From positions 1-34,501 of the forward strand of contig CAKZMO010000764.1 of assembly GCA_937128595.1 (NCBI GenBank): 34,501 nt of DNA, written 5' to 3'. This DNA comes from an uncultured cyanobacterium (GTDB lineage Bacteria > Cyanobacteriota > Cyanobacteriia > CAKZMO01). A program made the translations under genes and the position numbers. Every line of letters begins with the position of its first letter. Position 1 is the stretch's first letter. Below, one piece after another: positions 31,709 through 34,501 of the stretch. The notes under the pieces are model-generated. The model searched no databases, was not told the DNA's origin, and was given only the letters and a program-made list of their open reading frames with translations.

Positions 31709-32191
31709 TTATGCAGATTTGTCAAAGGGCTGAGGCAGCTGATCCACTTGAAAATATTGGTAGAACTTGTCTGTTACCTGTATCCAGTACGATCGCCCGT
31801 TTGACTGTCGGCGTTTGCGTATCAATCCTAGCGTAGCCAACTCTTGGACATGTTGGTAAGCCCCAGAGCCTCGCATATCGACTAAAGCCGTTTGAGCGAG
31901 TGGCCCTCTGAGTGCGATCGCGGCCAAGGTTCGCAATGCGCCGACTCCAATGTCTAAAGGAACTAGGGTCTCAATGAGATCGCGATAGTCTTCTTGCAGT
32001 TGTAAGCAATAGCCATCGGAAGTCTCTACAACTTCCAGAGCGCTGTTTCGACCCGCATACTCAGACAGCAACTCAATGATGCCTTCTTCAGCTGACTTGC
32101 GATCGCATCGAGCGTATTCTGCCAGTTGACTGATCGTTAAAGGTTTACCCTTTAGATACAGAATAGCTTCTATCTTTTTCGAAAGAGACAT
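31709..32191 (-). CDS. scpB: Segregation and condensation protein B (ScpB)
   Basis: ScpB is the winged-helix dimer subunit of the SMC-ScpA-ScpB condensin that compacts and separates chromosomes. The 160-residue protein has the family opening SLSKKIEAILYLKGKPLTIS and a first winged-helix region to about residue 75 (YCLQLQEDYRDLIETL). The second follows (LRTLAAIALRGPLAQTALVDMRGSGAYQHVQELATLGLI), with the RGSGAYQHVQEL stretch corresponding to the usual RGV-S----I--L motif. ScpA and SMC are not in the window. A GGGATGTGAGA stretch precedes the ATG at 32191. Confidence 0.93.
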   Translation of the reverse strand: MSLSKKIEAILYLKGKPLTISQLAEYARCDRKSAEEGIIELLSEYAGRNSALEVVETSDGYCLQLQEDYRDLIETLVPLDIGVGALRTLAAIALRGPLAQTALVDMRGSGAYQHVQELATLGLIRKRRQSNGRSYWIQVTDKFYQYFQVDQLPQPFDKSA

Positions 32192-32586
32192 ATCTCACAT
32201 CCCAGCACTGGAATTTGTGCGATCGCACCTGAGCCCTACAAGGATTTGTCATGTTTTCATGGTTTTCTTTTTGCTAGTGTACAGTTCCTCACAATAGCTG
32301 TTGATCGCGAATTCAGCTTGTGTCAAACATCTTTTCGATATCAGAGTAAAGAGATGCCACTCAACCGTACAACTCGACTTCACTCAATACTGTATCGAAA
32401 GATCAGTCCCTTCATGCAGAGACGTGTGACAGTCTGAGGCTTCCAACGATCACGTTGTCAAATCCCTGAGTCTTAGCGAACATCGAGCGTGAAAAAGCTG
32501 TAACCATTATCAGGAAACAAGTCTAGTGTTTCCCTGCCCAGACATTAAAGCTTCTGAACTCAACCCTGAGAAGCTCATGGAGTTGT
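32192..32586. other. Intergenic region with no supported gene
   Basis: These 395 nt lie between the end of the ABC ATPase gene and the start of scpB, both on the minus strand. I find no family-like ORF, RNA gene or strong hairpin. A promoter for scpB probably lies near 32200-32300, but I cannot point to its boxes. Confidence 0.3.
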
Positions 32587-33438
32587 CTAATCGAGACTGC
32601 GACCCGTTAATTCAACAAAGATATCTTCCAAATTGGAAGGGCGAACCATCAGCCCAGTATGATCAGGTTGCTTCAACATGTGGGTTTCCGCTTCTTCGAG
32701 CGTTGGAAAGAAGGTGTAATCCCACCGATCATCCATTTGCTTCATAACCAGCCCTCGACCGTGGCGATCGCGCAGTTCTTCCAGCGTCCCTATTTCGATG
32801 AGCTTTCCCCCATCCATAATGCCGATGCGATCGCATAGATACTCGACTTCTTCCATATAATGAGTGGTAATCAGAAGGGTCATTCCCTGTTTGTTTAAAC
32901 CCTTAATGATTTCCCACATTCGCCGTCGCGTTTGAGGATCTAAGCCCACCGTCGGTTCATCCAGGAACAAGATTTCTGGCTGATGCAGCAATGCTCGTGC
33001 AATCTGGAGACGACGTTTCATTCCTCCCGACAGAGTTTTGACCAAGTCTTCACGGCGATCGACCAATTCAACGTAGTCTAACCAGCGACTAATTTCTTGC
33101 TGTCTTCTGGGATTGGGAATATGGTGCATTCGACCATGAAATTCCATGTTCTCCCAAACGGTAAGGTCAATATCGACGCTTGTTTGCTGCAAAACAACAC
33201 CGATGGCTCGCTTAACCCCAATCGGCTGTCGCACCACATCGTAACCAGCGACAACAATATCGCCTTGTGTAGGCTGGGTTAGAGTTGTCAACATCCGAAT
33301 AGTAGTCGATTTACCCGCCCCGTTGGGCCCAAGCAAGCCAAAAATTTCGCCCGGTTCAATACTCAGCGAGAGGTCATCAACAACTGCCGAGTTGTTGTAA
33401 ACCTTATGTACGTTCTGAAGACAAACAGCAGGTGTCAT
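32587..33438 (-). CDS. ABC transporter ATP-binding protein (ABC-2 / DrrA-like exporter type)
   Basis: Cytoplasmic ATPase of an ABC exporter, 283 residues. Walker A is GPNGAGKST (38-46), the Q-loop is VVLQQTSVDIDLTVWENMEF, the signature is LSGGMKRR (136-143), Walker B is ILFLDEP (156-162), followed by the D-loop GLDPQT and the H-loop TTHYMEEVEYL. The GGMKRRLQIARALLHQPE segment and the C-terminal extension (LEDIFVELTGRSL) are typical of the ABC-2 subfamily that includes drug, lipid or polysaccharide exporters. The permease subunit is not adjacent: 395 nt of non-coding DNA follow, then scpB. The substrate is unknown. Confidence 0.93.
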   Translation of the reverse strand: MTPAVCLQNVHKVYNNSAVVDDLSLSIEPGEIFGLLGPNGAGKSTTIRMLTTLTQPTQGDIVVAGYDVVRQPIGVKRAIGVVLQQTSVDIDLTVWENMEFHGRMHHIPNPRRQQEISRWLDYVELVDRREDLVKTLSGGMKRRLQIARALLHQPEILFLDEPTVGLDPQTRRRMWEIIKGLNKQGMTLLITTHYMEEVEYLCDRIGIMDGGKLIEIGTLEELRDRHGRGLVMKQMDDRWDYTFFPTLEEAETHMLKQPDHTGLMVRPSNLEDIFVELTGRSLD

Positions 33439-33628
33439 GAGCAGTCCAAAATGAGAGTCAAAAATTACACGGCCTAGAGACCCGAGAGATCATTAAGGTT
33501 TACCGCCTTAATGAGTTACTTTCCGTTCTCATCTGGTTCGCCGTTACACAAACGTCTAGGCTTCGAAAGCAGCGTATCCGTGGAGCATTCATCGTCGAAG
33601 CAAACCCCTCTGACATAAGTTCGAGCCT

Positions 33629-34417
33629 TCACAATAGGGAAAGCTGTTGCACGTCCTGACCTTGGGATGCGATCGCCTCAACCTCACCTCGACGATACAT
33701 AGGAATTTTGTTTGTTCTACGCTGACTCGTTCGATAGTGAACTCCTAACTGATCGAGTCGGGTACGAGCCTCAGCTTGAGTGCATTTCAGAATTTGAGCC
33801 GCAATTCGAATCGGAATCCACTCCTTGCCAAATCTTGCCAGTATCGTCTCGTCATCTTCGTTGGCAATGATAGTCAGCAGTCTCTCGGCCAAAAGCCAGC
33901 AGGCGATCGCATCGGATTCGGCTCGGTGCGATCGCCCAACATCAAACTGAAATCGTTTGACCAGCTTAGGTAGGCTTCGAGAAGGCAAATCTGACAGCAT
34001 TAGGCGCGAAAGCTTGACCGTACAGAGTTGTTGCGATGGCGATCGCAAATAATCGAGTCCTAGTCGCTGAAACTCAGCCCGAATAAATGCAAAGTCAAAC
34101 TCCAAATTATGAGCTGTCAATATCCCCTGATTTAGAGTATCTAGATACTGCGGCAAAATCTTGGAAGCAGGAACAGCCTCATCGACCATCTGTTGAGAAA
34201 TGCCTGTAAACGACATAATCTCGCTTGGAATCTCTCTCTCTGGATTAACCAGATCGGAGCGACACTCAGTTATGCCGTCCTTGAGACTGGCACGAACAAC
34301 AGAAAGTTCGATGACTCGGTCACTTTGCGAATATAGTCCAGTTGTCTCGACGTCTACAACAGTCAACGTTTGTTGACAAAGTTGACGATAAGCAGCAAGT
34401 AAATCTGTTGAAAACAC
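33629..34417 (-). CDS. DEDDh 3'-5' exonuclease (DNA polymerase III epsilon-like)
   Basis: RNase T/DnaQ-fold exonuclease of 262 residues. The DEDDh residues are visible: Asp22 and Glu24 in VVDVETTG, Asp108 in HNLEFDFAFI, and His164/Asp169 in SHRAESDA. The catalytic domain covers about residues 17-185. A C-terminal part of about 75 residues (IRIAAQILKCTQAEARTRLDQLGV...) looks like a small helical DNA-binding-like module. It may be a proofreading subunit or a stand-alone repair or RNA exonuclease; I cannot tell. The start is GTG at 34417, with AAGGA close upstream. The 190 nt between it and the ABC ATPase hold no gene I can support. Confidence 0.9.
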   Translation of the reverse strand: MFSTDLLAAYRQLCQQTLTVVDVETTGLYSQSDRVIELSVVRASLKDGITECRSDLVNPEREIPSEIMSFTGISQQMVDEAVPASKILPQYLDTLNQGILTAHNLEFDFAFIRAEFQRLGLDYLRSPSQQLCTVKLSRLMLSDLPSRSLPKLVKRFQFDVGRSHRAESDAIACWLLAERLLTIIANEDDETILARFGKEWIPIRIAAQILKCTQAEARTRLDQLGVHYRTSQRRTNKIPMYRRGEVEAIASQGQDVQQLSLL

Positions 34418-34501
34418 CGTTCCTTAGAAGAAACTCCTTATCCCATCACCAATGCTACTTGGCCTGAAGACCTCGTTCAGTTTCGAATATGACCTGCAAC
34501 G

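Noticed and set aside
32587-33438. ABC ATPase as the type I secretion ATPase for the giant RTX protein
   Set aside because: It lacks the fused transmembrane and peptidase-like domains of HlyB-type transporters and is of the ABC-2 subfamily.
1-34501. CRISPR array or insertion sequence
   Set aside because: No regularly spaced short repeats with unique spacers, and no transposase-like protein, were seen.

Overview
The window looks like chromosomal DNA of a cyanobacterium. The octamer GCGATCGC (HIP1) occurs throughout. Several genes belong to families typical of cyanobacteria: CcsB-type cytochrome c assembly, a CCB-type cytochrome b6 heme-attachment factor, DUF3352, DUF760, a Mo-nitrogenase C-terminal-domain protein and an HhoA-like HtrA protease. 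I see no rRNA, convincing tRNA, CRISPR array, transposase or phage gene.

Layout. 129-2732 (minus): a membrane-anchored pentapeptide-repeat protein and a DacB-type D-Ala-D-Ala carboxypeptidase. 3169-14880 (plus): an 11.7-kb gene for a 3903-residue adhesin-like protein. It has 17 RTX nonapeptides at the N-terminus, three CSPG-like modules, a higher-order repeat AB-ABC-ABC-ABC-A of about 454 residues per ABC unit, three Ig/cadherin-like modules and a C-terminal parallel beta-helix. 14998-17676 (plus): a secreted PPC-domain protein and a membrane-anchored DUF3352 protein. 17859-19760 (plus): an unrecognised 199-residue protein with an internal duplication, then CcsB. 19757-20401 (minus): a CCB2/CCB4-like factor whose stop codon overlaps that of ccsB. 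20677/20806-22431 (plus): HflX, whose conserved N-terminus lies upstream of the first standard start codon. 23111-27875 (minus): a tight set of Ser/Thr kinase, TerB/Mo-nitro_C protein and FAD oxidoreductase. 28171-29187 (minus): a LysM-M23 protein. 29677-30900 (plus): an HtrA protease, followed by a perfect 24-bp inverted repeat. 31188-34417 (minus): DUF760, ScpB, an ABC-2-type ATPase and a DEDDh exonuclease.

Function. Much of the left half concerns the cell envelope: peptidoglycan trimming, a giant putative surface protein and exported or anchored proteins. The centre holds assembly factors for cytochromes of the photosynthetic electron chain. The right half mixes signalling, periplasmic proteolysis and wall hydrolysis with chromosome maintenance.

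I found no recognisable defence or mobile system. The most unusual item is the giant gene: its modular periodicity is nearly exact (B modules are 166 residues in all four copies, with a HIP1 site at an identical offset), and its RTX block is at the opposite end from that of ordinary type I secretion substrates. Other points worth checking are the hflX start, the kinase/TerB-Mo-nitro_C/FAD cluster, the 4-nt ccsB/CCB overlap and the 24-bp hairpin.
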